A stretch of 64,000 bases of DNA from Chloroflexota bacterium (GCA_029553955.1 JAKPJZ010000074.1:81129-145128); one strand, 5' to 3'; positions 50,209-59,141 are shown, counted from the first letter of the stretch. The notes: generated by a model from the sequence alone, not told the origin. Numbers and translations: made by a program.

Positions 50209-51636
50209 CTAGGGAAGCCTGTAGGCGATGACGGTGCCGTCGCGCTCGCCGAGGTAGAGCACGCCGCCCACGATGGCAGGGTCGCTGGCTGGCCAGTCGC
50301 CGGTATCCATGGTCCAGAGCTCGGCGCCGGTAGCACCGTCGATGGCGTAGAGGTGTGGATCGCCGCTGGCGACGAGGTAGACGGTGCCGCGGTCGTAGCC
50401 GGGCCGGCAGGTCAGGAATGTGCCGGCATTGTAGCGCCAGAGGAGCTCGCCCGTCTCGGGGGAGAGCGCAAAGAGCGCCTGGCTGACAGAGGTGACATAC
50501 AGCCGCCCATCCTGAAGCATGGGCCTGGCGTAGACCGAGTCGCCCGTGGGGTAGCGCCAGACCTCGCGGGCGCTCTTGGCGTTGACGCAGTAGACGCGGC
50601 TGTCGTTGGCGCCAAAGTAGAGCAGGTCCTCGTCGAGGAGCGGCGTCGACTCGATGCCAGAGACAGCGGCAAAATGCCAGCGCTCTGCGCCGCTCTCGGC
50701 GTCGATGGCGTAGAGGTTCTCGTCGAGCGAGCCCACGTAGACAGTATCGCCGGCGACCAGTGGAGCGGCCTGGATGGCGCCCTGGGCGGCGAATTTCCAG
50801 CGCAGGCCGCCGGTGGCCCGGTCGAAGGCATAGACGGTGCCGTCCATCGCGCCGGCATAGACGCTGTCGCCGCTGACCGCGGGCGAGCCCTCGATGGGCG
50901 CCTGCGCCTCAAAGCTCCACTGTTTGCGCCCGTCGGCCGCCGAGACGGCGTAGAGCGTGCTGTTCTCGCAGCCGAAGAAGACCAGACTCTGATCGGCCCC
51001 GGGGCTGTAGACCGGCGCCGATACGATGGGCTTGGCATCGCGTGGCGCATAGCGCCAGCGCACCTCGCCGCTCTCCTTTGCCAGGGCGTAGAGTGCGCCG
51101 CCCTGCGTGGTCACAAAGACGTTATTCTCGCCCACCGCCAACCCCGAGACCGACTGCTCCTCGAGGAATGACTGCCACAGCGTGGCCAGCGGAGGCTGCG
51201 CGGCGGGCGCTGCCGGCTGCGGAGTAAGGCCCAGCGGCGCGCCTGCTGCGGCAGCCTGGTCGGCCTTCCCCAGGGCCAGGTAGACTTGCACCAGGGCCCG
51301 GCGCGCCTCATTATCCTCCGGCACGCGGGCGAGCGACTGCTCGTAAAAGTAGGCGGCCAGGCGGCGGCGGCCCTGCGCTTCATAGGCCGCGGCCAGGCGA
51401 CGCATCGCGGGCTGGAAGTTGGGGTCGACCTGGATGGCCTGGCGATAGGCCAGGTTCGCCTCCGCGACCTTGCCCGCCTGCGCCAGGCGCTCGCCCTCAC
51501 GGAAGAGGCGCTCGGCCCGCGACAGTGGCCGCAGCGTCTGCGGATCGACGTACTGCGCCAGGGGTGCGCAGCCGGCGGTGGCCAACAGCCCCGCCAGAGC
51601 GGCGCCCAGGAGCAGCTTGTGCCACACCTTCTTCAT
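50209..51636 (-). CDS. TPR and PQQ-like beta-propeller lipoprotein
   Basis: A 475-residue lipoprotein. The signal peptide ends LLATAGCAP (lipobox TAGC, Cys near residue 24). About two TPR units follow (RLFREGERLAQAGKVAEANL; QPAMRRLAAAYEAQGRRRLA), then a Pro/Ala linker and a seven- or eight-blade PQQ-type propeller with repeats such as NNVFVTTQGGALYALAKESG and DTVYVGSLDENLYAIDAESG, each ending with W or F and A. It resembles BamB-like propellers but has no outer-membrane partners here. AAGGAG precedes the start at 51636. It may scaffold envelope proteins. Confidence 0.87.
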   Translation of the reverse strand: MKKVWHKLLLGAALAGLLATAGCAPLAQYVDPQTLRPLSRAERLFREGERLAQAGKVAEANLAYRQAIQVDPNFQPAMRRLAAAYEAQGRRRLAAYFYEQSLARVPEDNEARRALVQVYLALGKADQAAAAGAPLGLTPQPAAPAAQPPLATLWQSFLEEQSVSGLAVGENNVFVTTQGGALYALAKESGEVRWRYAPRDAKPIVSAPVYSPGADQSLVFFGCENSTLYAVSAADGRKQWSFEAQAPIEGSPAVSGDSVYAGAMDGTVYAFDRATGGLRWKFAAQGAIQAAPLVAGDTVYVGSLDENLYAIDAESGAERWHFAAVSGIESTPLLDEDLLYFGANDSRVYCVNAKSAREVWRYPTGDSVYARPMLQDGRLYVTSVSQALFALSPETGELLWRYNAGTFLTCRPGYDRGTVYLVASGDPHLYAIDGATGAELWTMDTGDWPASDPAIVGGVLYLGERDGTVIAYRLP

Positions 51637-51999
51637 GTCACCAGACTCCTTCGGATTCACCGCAGAGGCGCAGAGAACGCAGAGGACAAGAGAGAATCTC
51701 TATATGCTCTGTGGTGAGCCTCGTTTTCATCCTGCGTTGTGCCGGTCGTGCATGGGCAACTGATCTGAAAATGCGCGCCAACCCGTAGCCTAGCCCCCCT
51801 TGGCCGCCGCAGGCGGCTTCGTGGGCGTTTTCGTCGTGCGTTGTGCCCAATCGGGCATGAGGGACTGATCTGTCATTGCGAGTATCCCAGGCCGCGGTGC
51901 AGCGTGTGCAAGCACAGAAACTACTGCTGTCATTGCGAGGAGGCCGCAGCCTCCTCGCAATGACAGTGGCAGGTCAAGACCTCGCGCTGCCCTGGCGCC
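51637..51999. repeat. Composite dispersed-repeat region B
   Basis: About 360 bases without a gene. In order it has CACCGCAGAGGCGCAGAGAA (51659), ATGGGCAACTGATCTGAAAA (51752), the GTAGCCTAGCC/GTGGGCGTTTTC element (51785-51830), and GTCATTGCGAGTATCCCAGG with a CTGTCATTGCGAGGAGGCCG palindrome (51872-51965). The same modules occur in regions A and C. Confidence 0.75.
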
Positions 52000-52860
52000 T
52001 CAGGCGCGACGGCCGGCAAGGCGCTGCAGCGACGATTCGCAGGCGGCCAGGGCCTCGTGCAGGGCAACGGGGCTGGGTGGCTGGGCGCCGAGCAGCGCGC
52101 TGGCCAGGTCGCCCACGGACCTCTGCAGCTCGAGGACGCCCCGGTACAGCTCGAGCCCCGCAGCAGCGTCGCCAGAGGTTGGGGCCGGCCCCGGCATCTG
52201 CAGCGCAGGGCCGCCGTTCGCCAGCGGCGTCAGGGCTGCCTGGCCGGGCCCGCCATCGCGCAGCGCCAGCGCGATGCGGCCGGCCACGTCCTGCAGGTCC
52301 GCCGGGTTGCGCACCACGTTCAGCGTATCGGTATCGACCACCAGCAGGCGTGTATCCTGGTAGGTGGCGAAGAACTGGTCGTAGGCGGTGGCGAGGGCCA
52401 CGATATAGTCGCGCGACATGCTGCGCTCATAGGGCCGGTCGCGCATGGCGATGCGCTCCATGAGCGCGTTGGGGCTGGCGCGCAGGTAGAGCACCAGGTC
52501 GGGCACCATTACGCGCTCAGCCAGGGCGCTGTGCAGGCGCTCGTAGGTCTCGAGCTCGTCGCCGTGCAGGTTTAGCCGGGCGAAGAGGCGGTCTTTGGCA
52601 AAGATATAGTCGCTGATGAGTGCCTGCCGCTGGGCCAGGCGCTGTGCCTGGCGCTGCTGGCGATAGCGGCTGAGCAGAAAAAAGATCTGCGTCTGGAAGG
52701 CAAAGCGCTCGCGATCGGCATAGAAATCGGAGAGGAAGGGGTTCTCCTCAAAGATCTCCAGCAAGACCTCGGCACCCAGGTCGGGCTGCAGCATGCGGGC
52801 CAGGGTGGTCTTGCCCACGCCGATGGGGCCTTCGATGGCGATGTAGACAGGCTCGGGCAC
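52000..52860 (-). CDS. Deoxynucleoside kinase
   Basis: A 286-residue deoxynucleoside kinase. The P-loop is VYIAIEGPIGVGKTTLARML, followed by the ENPFLSDFYADRERFAFQTQ motif, ALISDYIFAKDRLFARLNL (DRS-like) and LVLYLRASPNALMERIAMRDRPYER (LID). Family members phosphorylate deoxyadenosine or deoxyguanosine for salvage. The last 80 residues are an extra helical tail (ALLGAQPPSPVALHEALAAC) not seen in the usual 210-residue enzymes. GTG at 52860 was chosen because GGAGG lies six bases upstream; ATG at 52887 would leave almost no leader after the predicted transcription start. Confidence 0.88.
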   Translation of the reverse strand: MPEPVYIAIEGPIGVGKTTLARMLQPDLGAEVLLEIFEENPFLSDFYADRERFAFQTQIFFLLSRYRQQRQAQRLAQRQALISDYIFAKDRLFARLNLHGDELETYERLHSALAERVMVPDLVLYLRASPNALMERIAMRDRPYERSMSRDYIVALATAYDQFFATYQDTRLLVVDTDTLNVVRNPADLQDVAGRIALALRDGGPGQAALTPLANGGPALQMPGPAPTSGDAAAGLELYRGVLELQRSVGDLASALLGAQPPSPVALHEALAACESSLQRLAGRRA

Positions 52861-52896
52861 AATGCGCCTCCTGCGATGCATGGCCAATGTGCATAG

Positions 52897-52925
52897 AGAA
52901 TAGCCTGAGCGGAGAATCCTGTCAA
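52897..52925 (-). promoter_or_regulatory. Promoter of the deoxynucleoside kinase gene
   Basis: On the minus strand TTGACA (52925-52920), 17 bases and TATTCT (52902-52897). Confidence 0.75.
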
Positions 52926-52998
52926 AGGCGGCCTGGCCGGCGACCGGCTTTCACGCCCCGTGCCCTGCACGAGGCGCATGCCCGGTGCGGACCCTTTT

Positions 52999-53080
52999 GG
53001 GGGGTTCTGGAGCCTTGCGCCCGAGCCGATGGCCGCCCGCGGGCGGCCATCGGCTCGGGCGCAAGGCTCCAGAACCCCCC
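52999..53080. repeat. 82-bp perfect palindrome (family PAL-A)
   Basis: Perfect 41-bp arms starting GGGGGGTTCTGGAGCC. It lies between two divergent promoters, so it is not a terminator. The left flank (GCGGACCCTTTT) resembles those of the other PAL-A copies. Confidence 0.85.
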
Positions 53081-53152
53081 TCCGAGTGGGGGCCGGGAGG
53101 CAGCGAAGCAGGCAGCCCGGCCTGACAGGGAATGAGTTTACATGGCTTGCCC

Positions 53153-53181
53153 TTGTGTGGCCCTGGAACGTGTGCTACAAT
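53153..53181 (+). promoter_or_regulatory. Promoter of fmt
   Basis: TTGTGT (53153-53158), 17 bases and TACAAT (53176-53181) with an extended -10 TG. Confidence 0.65.
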
Positions 53182-53201
53182 GGCCGGTAGGAGGAGAGTC
53201 G

Positions 53202-54155
53202 ATGGAGCGCATAGTCTTTATGGGCACCCCCGAGTTCGCCGTGCCCTCGCTGCGGGCGTTAGCCGAGCGCTACGAGGTGACGCTCGTCGTCACCCAGCCC
53301 GACCGCCCGGCGGGGCGCAGCCGGGCGCTGCGAGCGCCGGCGGTGAAAGCGGCTGCCCAGGCGTTGGGACTGCCGGTCTATCAGCCCGAGAGCCTGCGCG
53401 GCCCCGAGGCGCTGGCCCGGCTGCAGCAGGTGGCGCCAACGGCGATCGTCGTGGCGGCCTATGGCGAGATCCTGCGCCGCAACGTGCTCGCGCTGCCGCC
53501 GCGTGGCTGCGTCAACGTACACGCCTCGCTCTTGCCCCGGCATCGCGGAGCGGGCCCGATTGCGGCCGCCATCCTGGCGGGCGACGCAGTGGCCGGCGTC
53601 ACCATCATGCTCATGGACGAAGGCATGGACACCGGCGCCATGCTCGCCCAGGCCGAGGTGCCCATTGACCCCGACGATACCACCGGCACGCTCACCGCCC
53701 GGCTGGCCGAGCTGGGGGCGCAGTTGCTGGCCGAGACCCTGCCTCGCTGGCTCGCCGGCGAGATCGAGCCGCAGCCGCAGGATGGCGCCCAGGCCACCTA
53801 TGCCGCGCGCATCACCAAGCAGGACGGCCTCATCGACTGGGCCGAGCCCGCCGAGATCATCGTGCGCCAGGTGCGTGCCTTCGACCCCTGGCCGGGCGCC
53901 TATAGCTACTGGCAGGGCCGCCGGTTGCGCGTGACCCGCGCCGAGGCCGTACTGGCATGGTGTGGCCGCGAGGTGCCGGGGACGGTGCTCGAGATGGCCG
54001 CCGGCCCCGCCGTGGCCACCGGCGAAGGCGCGCTGCTGCTGCACGAGATCCAGCTCGAGGGCAAGTGCTGCGTGGGCTGCACCGAGTTCCTGCGCGGGCA
54101 GCGGGGGTTCATCGGCGCGGTGCTGGGCGATGGGGCGACGCTGTCAGCGGATTAG
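53202..54155 (+). CDS. fmt: Methionyl-tRNA formyltransferase
   Basis: A 317-residue enzyme that formylates initiator Met-tRNA using 10-formyltetrahydrofolate. The N-terminal domain has RIVFMGTPEFAVPSLRAL, TQPDRPAGR and the catalytic NVHASLLPRHRGAGPI, followed by MDEGMDTGAML. The C-terminal OB-like domain includes VRAFDPWPGAY. GGAGGAGAGTCG precedes the ATG. The usual partner def (peptide deformylase) is not adjacent. Confidence 0.95.
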   Translation: MERIVFMGTPEFAVPSLRALAERYEVTLVVTQPDRPAGRSRALRAPAVKAAAQALGLPVYQPESLRGPEALARLQQVAPTAIVVAAYGEILRRNVLALPPRGCVNVHASLLPRHRGAGPIAAAILAGDAVAGVTIMLMDEGMDTGAMLAQAEVPIDPDDTTGTLTARLAELGAQLLAETLPRWLAGEIEPQPQDGAQATYAARITKQDGLIDWAEPAEIIVRQVRAFDPWPGAYSYWQGRRLRVTRAEAVLAWCGREVPGTVLEMAAGPAVATGEGALLLHEIQLEGKCCVGCTEFLRGQRGFIGAVLGDGATLSAD

Positions 54156-54247
54156 GGGAACGGATTGAACGGATTGTCTGCCTCCGTGTCCGTTGACAGT
54201 TCTGGGCTCCAATCGTTCGATTGTACGGCAAGCGCCAGGAGCGTCAG

Positions 54248-54919
54248 GTGAGAGCGACAAAGCGGCTGCCCGATCGATACGTGCGCTACGAGGCCTTCAA
54301 GCCGGCGACGCTCAAGAAGGTTTCATTGCTGCTGAATGCAGCCACCGTCGTGCTCTTTGTGGTGGCATATCCGCTCTTCATCGCCCTGGCGAGCGCCCTG
54401 CGCCCTGGCTTTGTCGCGCGAGTAGCCTCCAGGCTCTCCTTCGACCCTGTGCGCATGTTGGAGATGGTCGCCGCTATCCTGGCCTTCTTCGCCGTCCACG
54501 AGATGATACATGGCGCCATCCTGTGGTTCTTCACCCGCGAGCGTCCCATCCTTCGCGTGAGCCTGCGAGGTGCCTGCGTCGAAGTCGCAACATCCTATCT
54601 GCCCCGCAACGCGCTGCTCGTGACGTCGCTAACCCCGGTCTGCCTGCTGTCCCTAGCTGGCGTGGGATTCCTGCTTCTCGTGCCCCCGGAGCTGCTGAGC
54701 CTGCTGGTTCTCCTTCTGGCGGCCAACGCTGGAGGCTCAGCCGCCGACCTAGCGGGATCCTTCTTCGTCTCGCTGTTTCCCGCGTCTGCCTATCTCAGCA
54801 CGCGGGGTGACATCTATCTCGACAGGCCTGTGCTGGCGACGCCGGAGCAGGAGGCGAAGCTGGCGTGGAAGGTACGACTGCGATCGTTCCTGGAACGGGC
54901 CGTAGCGAAGCTCGACTAG
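54248..54919 (+). CDS. DUF3267-type membrane metalloprotease-like protein
   Basis: A 223-residue membrane protein starting at GTG with AGGAG six bases upstream. Four hydrophobic segments are present. The second contains FAVHEMIHGAILWFFT, an HExxH zinc motif (about residues 85-90), and a later ATSYLPRNALLVTSLTPVC may give further ligands. This is the layout of the DUF3267/YhaN-region family, putative zinc proteases of unknown target. A TTGACA (54194) upstream has no good -10 partner. The MFS gene follows after 19 bases. Confidence 0.75.
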   Translation: MRATKRLPDRYVRYEAFKPATLKKVSLLLNAATVVLFVVAYPLFIALASALRPGFVARVASRLSFDPVRMLEMVAAILAFFAVHEMIHGAILWFFTRERPILRVSLRGACVEVATSYLPRNALLVTSLTPVCLLSLAGVGFLLLVPPELLSLLVLLLAANAGGSAADLAGSFFVSLFPASAYLSTRGDIYLDRPVLATPEQEAKLAWKVRLRSFLERAVAKLD

Positions 54920-54938
54920 CAGACAAAGGAGCGCACTC

Positions 54939-56134
54939 ATGGGAACCCAGACCAAGCTCTTCCGCGCCCTGCTCTTCGGCTCCGTCTACTTTGTCGAGGG
55001 CGCTATCCTCACCTTCGTGTCGGGCTTTAACGCCGTCTATCTGCGCAGCTTCAATGTCTCGTACACGCAGATCGGCATTGCAGGCGGCATTGCCCTGCTG
55101 CCCTTCATCCTCAAGATCTTTATCGGCATGCTCAGCGACCGGGTCAACCTGCTCGGCCGGGGCCACCGGCGGCCCTATATGGTCATCGGCCTCCTCATGC
55201 AGGCTGCGGGGGCGTTGCTCATGCCCTTCGTCAACCCGGCGGCGGCCTTTCCGCTCTACGTTGCGCTCCTGCTCTTCATCTCCCTGGGCATGTCGACCTA
55301 TGACACCTGCAGCGATGGGCTGGCCATCGACGTGACGCCTGACAAGGAGCGCGGCTCGGTGCAGGGGGTGATGGTGGCCGGGCGGGCGCTGGGCGCTATC
55401 GTGCTGGCCACGGCCATCGGCGTCCTCGTCGAGCGCGTTTCCTGGGCGGCCGCCTTTGTCTTTGTCGGGCTGGTGACCCTCCTGCCGCTGGTGCTGGTGC
55501 TGCAGGTGCGCGAAGGGGCGCGCGGCGCCGAGCGCGAGTTCTCGCTCTCCGGCTTTCGCTCCTTCCTCACCCCGGTTATGGGGCTCTTTCTGCTGCTGGG
55601 CATCCTCTACCCGCTGGTGCTCTACAGCGCCAACGGCATGCTCGGCGCCTTCCTGAACGAGGCCGTCGGCGCCAGCATGTCGCAGGTGGGGCTGTTCACC
55701 TCGCTCTTTGGCGTGGGCGCCGTCTTGGGCGGCCTGGCCGGCGGCCCCCTCACCGACCGCCTGGGCCGGCGCGCCAGCCTGCTCGCGGCGTTGCTCGTGA
55801 CGACGCTGGCCTCCTGGCCCTGGCCGGCAGCGGCGTGGCCCTGGTGGCCGTGGGGGCGGTGCTGCTCTTCGGCATTGCCTTTGGCTACTATGAGACGGTG
55901 TACATGGCCGCCGGCATGGATTTCGCCGACCCGCGCATCGCCGCCACTATGTTCGCCATCATCATGGCCGCGGGCAACATCGGCATCGGCCTGGGCTCGC
56001 CGCTGGCGGGCCTGCTGGTCGACGGCGCCGGCTTTGGCGGCATGTTCATCGCCTTCGCCGTGGTCAACCTGGCCTGCTTGCCGCTGGTGTTCATGATCTT
56101 CAAGGGTCGAACGCAGCGCCAGACGGCGGCCTGA
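54939..56134 (+). pseudogene. MFS transporter with a frameshift near 55810
   Basis: A major-facilitator protein whose first eight or nine helices lie in one frame (FVSGFNAVYLRSFNVSYTQI; RVNLLGRGHRRPYMVIG; LTDRLGRRASLLAALLVTTLA). The rest (ALVAVGAVLLFGIAFGYYET; MFAIIMAAGNIGIGLGSP; CLPLVFMIFKGRTQ) continues in another frame from about 55810-55835. Joined, it would be about 398 residues, a normal size. The switch falls in a run of CTGGCC repeats, so it could be a real mutation, a polymerase slippage site or a sequencing error. The group resembles sugar or folate-like MFS carriers; the substrate is unknown. Confidence 0.8.
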
Positions 56135-56203
56135 GCTGATAGGGCCAAGGGGTCGCCACCGGCTCGTGCGCTCCGCGCCGGCCCGGAACGCGCCCCTTTT
56201 GCT

Positions 56204-56287
56204 GGGGTTTTGGGGGTTGCCTGGCCTCGCCGGCTGCCCCTGGCGTGCCAGGGGCAGCCGGCGAGGCCAGGCAACCCCCAAAACCCC
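56204..56287. repeat. 84-bp palindrome (family PAL-A)
   Basis: Arms of 41 bp (GGGGTTTTGGGGGTTGCCTG onward) with GT in the centre. The flanks CGGCCCGGAACGCGCCCC and GATCGGCGCCGGGCGGGG match, in reverse orientation, those around 39985-40068. It follows the MFS gene and could end its transcript. Confidence 0.85.
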
Positions 56288-56363
56288 CTCCTGGATCGGC
56301 GCCGGGCGGGGGCGCAGCGGGATGCCCGGCCATGTCCCAGGGGCCTTGTCGGCATGGCCCGCT

Positions 56364-56391
56364 TGACACGGTGCGCCATCTGAGTATAGTA
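56364..56391 (+). promoter_or_regulatory. Promoter of the rsgA leader
   Basis: TTGACA (56364-56369), 16 bases and TATAGT (56386-56391). Confidence 0.75.
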
Positions 56392-56432
56392 CAGACACCA
56401 GTCTGCATCTTCAAGAGAGTGAGGTGAGCGAT

Positions 56433-56501
56433 ATGGCCCATACACAAAGCGTTCCTGCGCCTCGAGTCCGCGATATCGCTCGCCGTGCCCTGCCTGCCTG
56501 A
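56433..56501 (+). CDS. Possible 22-residue leader peptide before rsgA
   Basis: MAHTQSVPAPRVRDIARRAL followed by PA and a stop. GTGAGGTGAGCG lies directly upstream as a fair ribosome site. It sits between a good promoter and a terminator-like hairpin, the usual place of a leader peptide. No codon bias for a single amino acid is obvious except arginine and proline. Coding is not proven. Confidence 0.4.
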   Translation: MAHTQSVPAPRVRDIARRALPA

Positions 56502-56530
56502 CAGGCTGGGCAATGCTCTGACCTCCTCCA

Positions 56531-56645
56531 GGGTGCCTTGGGCCACGAGCCGGCGAGATGTTCGCGCCTGCTCATGGCCCTTTTTGCTGCCCGTGGTATG
56601 TCTGCAGCGGGGGGGCCTGAACCATCACCCCTTGGCAAGGCACCC
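56531..56645 (+). promoter_or_regulatory. Attenuator-like leader of rsgA
   Basis: A long hairpin (56540-56550 with 56570-56580, extended by 56552-56555 with 56565-56568) is followed at once by TTTTT (56581-56585), the form of an intrinsic terminator, 80 bases before the rsgA start. GGGTGCCTTG (56531-56540) can also pair with CAAGGCACCC (56636-56645) around it. Confidence 0.6.
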
Positions 56646-56664
56646 ACTATGGAGGAGAGATCCT

Positions 56665-57852
56665 GTGCCCAGCCGTTGGACACGAGCTCAACGTCACCAG
56701 GAGGCGGCGCGCCACGAGTGGGCCGCGCCGAAGCCGATCAAGGCCAACCGCAACCCCGACCGCGTGCGCCGCAAGGACTGGCTGCGGACGGATCGTTCAA
56801 GCTTCGAAGCGCTCGACGACATCGAATTGACAGAACGCGTGATGCCGCGTGGCGAGCGCGAATGGCGCCAGGCGCTGCGCTCCACCCTGGCGCAAACAGG
56901 GGAGGGCATGGCCGCAGCTCCGGCCGCGCCTGCCCAGGAGGCGATGGCGCGCGGCGTGGTGGTCGAGGTGGCCACCGGCCTCTGCCGTGTGCGCCTTGAC
57001 GGGCGCTCGCTGCTCTGCAGCCTGCGGGGCGGCCTCAGCGCCGAAGACACGGGCGCGACCAACATCGTGGCCGTGGGCGACGATGTGCTCGTCGGCGAGG
57101 ATGGTGCGGGTCGCGGGGTGGTCGAGGCCGTCCTGCCGCGGCGCAGCGCCCTGGCCCGGCCCGACGTCGGCCGCGCCCACCGGCAGCAGGTCGTCGTAGC
57201 CAACGTCGACCAGTTGCTCATCGTCGCCTCGTGGCGCGAGCCGGCGCTGTGGTACGAGCTGCTCGATCGCTACCTCATCGCCGCGGCGCGCAGCAGCCTG
57301 GCGCCGGTCATCTGCCTGAACAAGGTCGACCTGGCCGGCGCTGCGGCCGAGTGCCATGCGGCGTTGGCGCCCTACGCCGTGCTCGGCTACCGCATCGTGC
57401 TGGCGAGCGCGCTCAGTGGCGAGGGCATCGAGGAACTGCGCGACCTGCTGCGGGGGCGGATGACGGCGCTGGCGGGGCTGTCGGGCGTGGGCAAGTCGTC
57501 GCTCCTGGCCGCCGTGCAGCCGGGGCTCACCCTGCGTACCGGCGTCGTCAGCGGGCGCCGCCACGAAGGCCGTCACACCACCACCCAGGTCACGCTGCAC
57601 GCGCTCGAGGGCGGCGGCTACGTGGCCGACACTCCGGGCATCCGCGAGTTCGGCCTGGCGGGCTTGCGGCGCGGCGAGCTGGCGCGCTACTATCCCGAGA
57701 TCGCCGCGGTGGCGCACCAGTGTCGCTTTGCCGGCTGCCTGCATGAGGGCCGGCAGCCGGGCTGCGCCGTGCCGGATGCGGTGCGTTCCGGGCGCGTCGC
57801 CGCGGTGCGCTACCAGAGCTATCGCAAGATCGCGGCGACGCTGGGCGCCTGA
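56665..57852 (+). CDS. rsgA: Ribosome small-subunit-dependent GTPase A
   Basis: A 395-residue ribosome-assembly GTPase. The circularly permuted order is clear: OB fold (ARGVVVEVATGLCRVRLDGR), then G4 NKVD, G1 GLSGVGKSSL, a GRRHEGRHTTT switch and G3 DTPGIREFGL. The C-terminal zinc site CRFAGCLHEGRQPGC is complete. The family checks late 30S assembly. About 90 extra N-terminal residues (rich in R, K, W) precede the OB fold. GTG at 56665 is preceded by GGAGGAGAG. It has its own promoter and a long leader with a terminator-like hairpin. Confidence 0.95.
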   Translation: MPSRWTRAQRHQEAARHEWAAPKPIKANRNPDRVRRKDWLRTDRSSFEALDDIELTERVMPRGEREWRQALRSTLAQTGEGMAAAPAAPAQEAMARGVVVEVATGLCRVRLDGRSLLCSLRGGLSAEDTGATNIVAVGDDVLVGEDGAGRGVVEAVLPRRSALARPDVGRAHRQQVVVANVDQLLIVASWREPALWYELLDRYLIAAARSSLAPVICLNKVDLAGAAAECHAALAPYAVLGYRIVLASALSGEGIEELRDLLRGRMTALAGLSGVGKSSLLAAVQPGLTLRTGVVSGRRHEGRHTTTQVTLHALEGGGYVADTPGIREFGLAGLRRGELARYYPEIAAVAHQCRFAGCLHEGRQPGCAVPDAVRSGRVAAVRYQSYRKIAATLGA

Positions 57853-58353
57853 GGCAACTCAACCTGTCATTGCGAGTATCCCAGGCCGCGGTGCAGCCTG
57901 TGCAAGCACAGAAACTGCGACTGTCATTGCGAGTACCCCAGGCCGCGGCGCAGCCTGTGCAAGCACAAGAAACCGCGCCTGTCATTGCGAGGAGGCCGCA
58001 GCCGACGAAGCAATCTCCACGTCGGACATGGAGATCGCTTCGCTCCGCTCGCAATGACAGGCCCAAGTCCCTGAGCAGACGACATGCCCCCAGGGGCACC
58101 ACAAGCGATGAAAACGGGGCCTTGCACCGCAGAGGACGCAGACGGCGCAGAGATAACTCATTCCTCTGCGTCCCCCGTGCTTGCACGAGGCGCTCTCTGC
58201 GGTGAATCGGAGCCCTGTTTTCAAATCAGCGGCAGCGAAGCAATCTCCACTTCGTGCGCTGGAGATCGCTTCGCTGCGGCTCGTAATGACAACGCGACCG
58301 GGCCGGCTCGGTAGGCTGAGCAATGACAGCCTGAGTATCCTGGATGGAGCGCA
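57853..58353. repeat. Composite dispersed-repeat region C
   Basis: About 500 bases without a gene. Two tandem units of 57-58 bp start at 57868 and 57924 (CTGTCATTGCGAGTATCCCA and CTGTCATTGCGAGTACCCCA), followed by a third partial unit. Then come CAATGACAGGCCCAAGTCC, a CATGCCCCCAGGGGCACC segment and CACCGCAGAGGACGCAG facing CTGCGTCCC. Bases 57865-58225 are a near reverse complement of 33594-33990. Confidence 0.85.
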
Positions 58354-59067
58354 ATGATTCTCTACATCATCCGACACGGACAATCGACCAACAATGCGCT
58401 GGCCGGCGAGACGAACCGCACCTGTGACCCCGAGCTGACGGAGACAGGCGGGCGGCAGGCGGCGCTGCTGGCGGCCTACCTGGCACACGGCGCGCTGCCC
58501 GAGTTCGAGTATGGCATGGCCGCGACCTGCCGCGAGGCGGGCTGTGGCATCACGCGCCTGTTCGTCAGCCCCATGCGCCGCGCGCTGCAGACGGCGCAGC
58601 CGGTGGCGCAGGCGTTGGGCCTGCAGCCCGAGGTGTGGGTGGAGCTGCACGAGCACGGCGGCGTGTTCCTGGACCATGGGCCCGAGATCGGTGTTGTAGG
58701 CTACCCCGGCCTGACGCGCGCCGAGATGGAGGCCCAGTTCCCCGGCTATGTGTTGCCTCAGGAGGTTGGCCTGCGTGGCTGGTGGGCGGGGGGCCGTGAG
58801 GACCGGACCGGCTGCGACGCTCGCGCCGCCAGGGTGGCGGCGACGCTGCGCAGTTGGGCAACGCGCGACGAGCGCATCGCGCTCATCTCGCATGGCGATT
58901 TCCTCGATGCGCTGCTCAAGGCGCTGCTGCGGCCGTTGGCCGGGCACGGCTGCTACTTTCTGCACCTGAATACGGCCGTTACCCGCGCCGAGCTGAGGGG
59001 AGATGGACACGTCGAAGTTGGCTTCCTGAACCGGACCGACCATCTGCCGCCGGAGACGGTGACATAG
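58354..59067 (+). CDS. Histidine phosphatase family protein
   Basis: A 237-residue phosphatase of the phosphoglycerate-mutase-like superfamily. The catalytic MILYIIRHGQSTNN carries the phospho-His; the second basic pocket residues are in LFVSPMRRALQTAQPVA, and the final ISHGDFLDALL holds the second His. GGAG precedes the ATG. The acidic partner Glu is likely in VELHEHGGVF. Substrate unknown. Confidence 0.9.
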   Translation: MILYIIRHGQSTNNALAGETNRTCDPELTETGGRQAALLAAYLAHGALPEFEYGMAATCREAGCGITRLFVSPMRRALQTAQPVAQALGLQPEVWVELHEHGGVFLDHGPEIGVVGYPGLTRAEMEAQFPGYVLPQEVGLRGWWAGGREDRTGCDARAARVAATLRSWATRDERIALISHGDFLDALLKALLRPLAGHGCYFLHLNTAVTRAELRGDGHVEVGFLNRTDHLPPETVT

Positions 59068-59141
59068 AGATTGGTTCATGAGCGATAGAAAAGGGGCCGC
59101 CCCTAAGGGCGGCCCCTTTTCTATCGCTCATGAACCAATCT
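59068..59141. terminator. 74-bp palindrome between convergent genes
   Basis: Arms of 35 bp (AGATTGGTTCATGAGCGATA onward) with CTAA in the centre. It starts right at the stop of the phosphatase gene and ends six bases before the stop of the flavoprotein. AAAAGGGG/CCCCTTTT gives T runs on both strands. A two-way terminator is likely. Confidence 0.88.
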
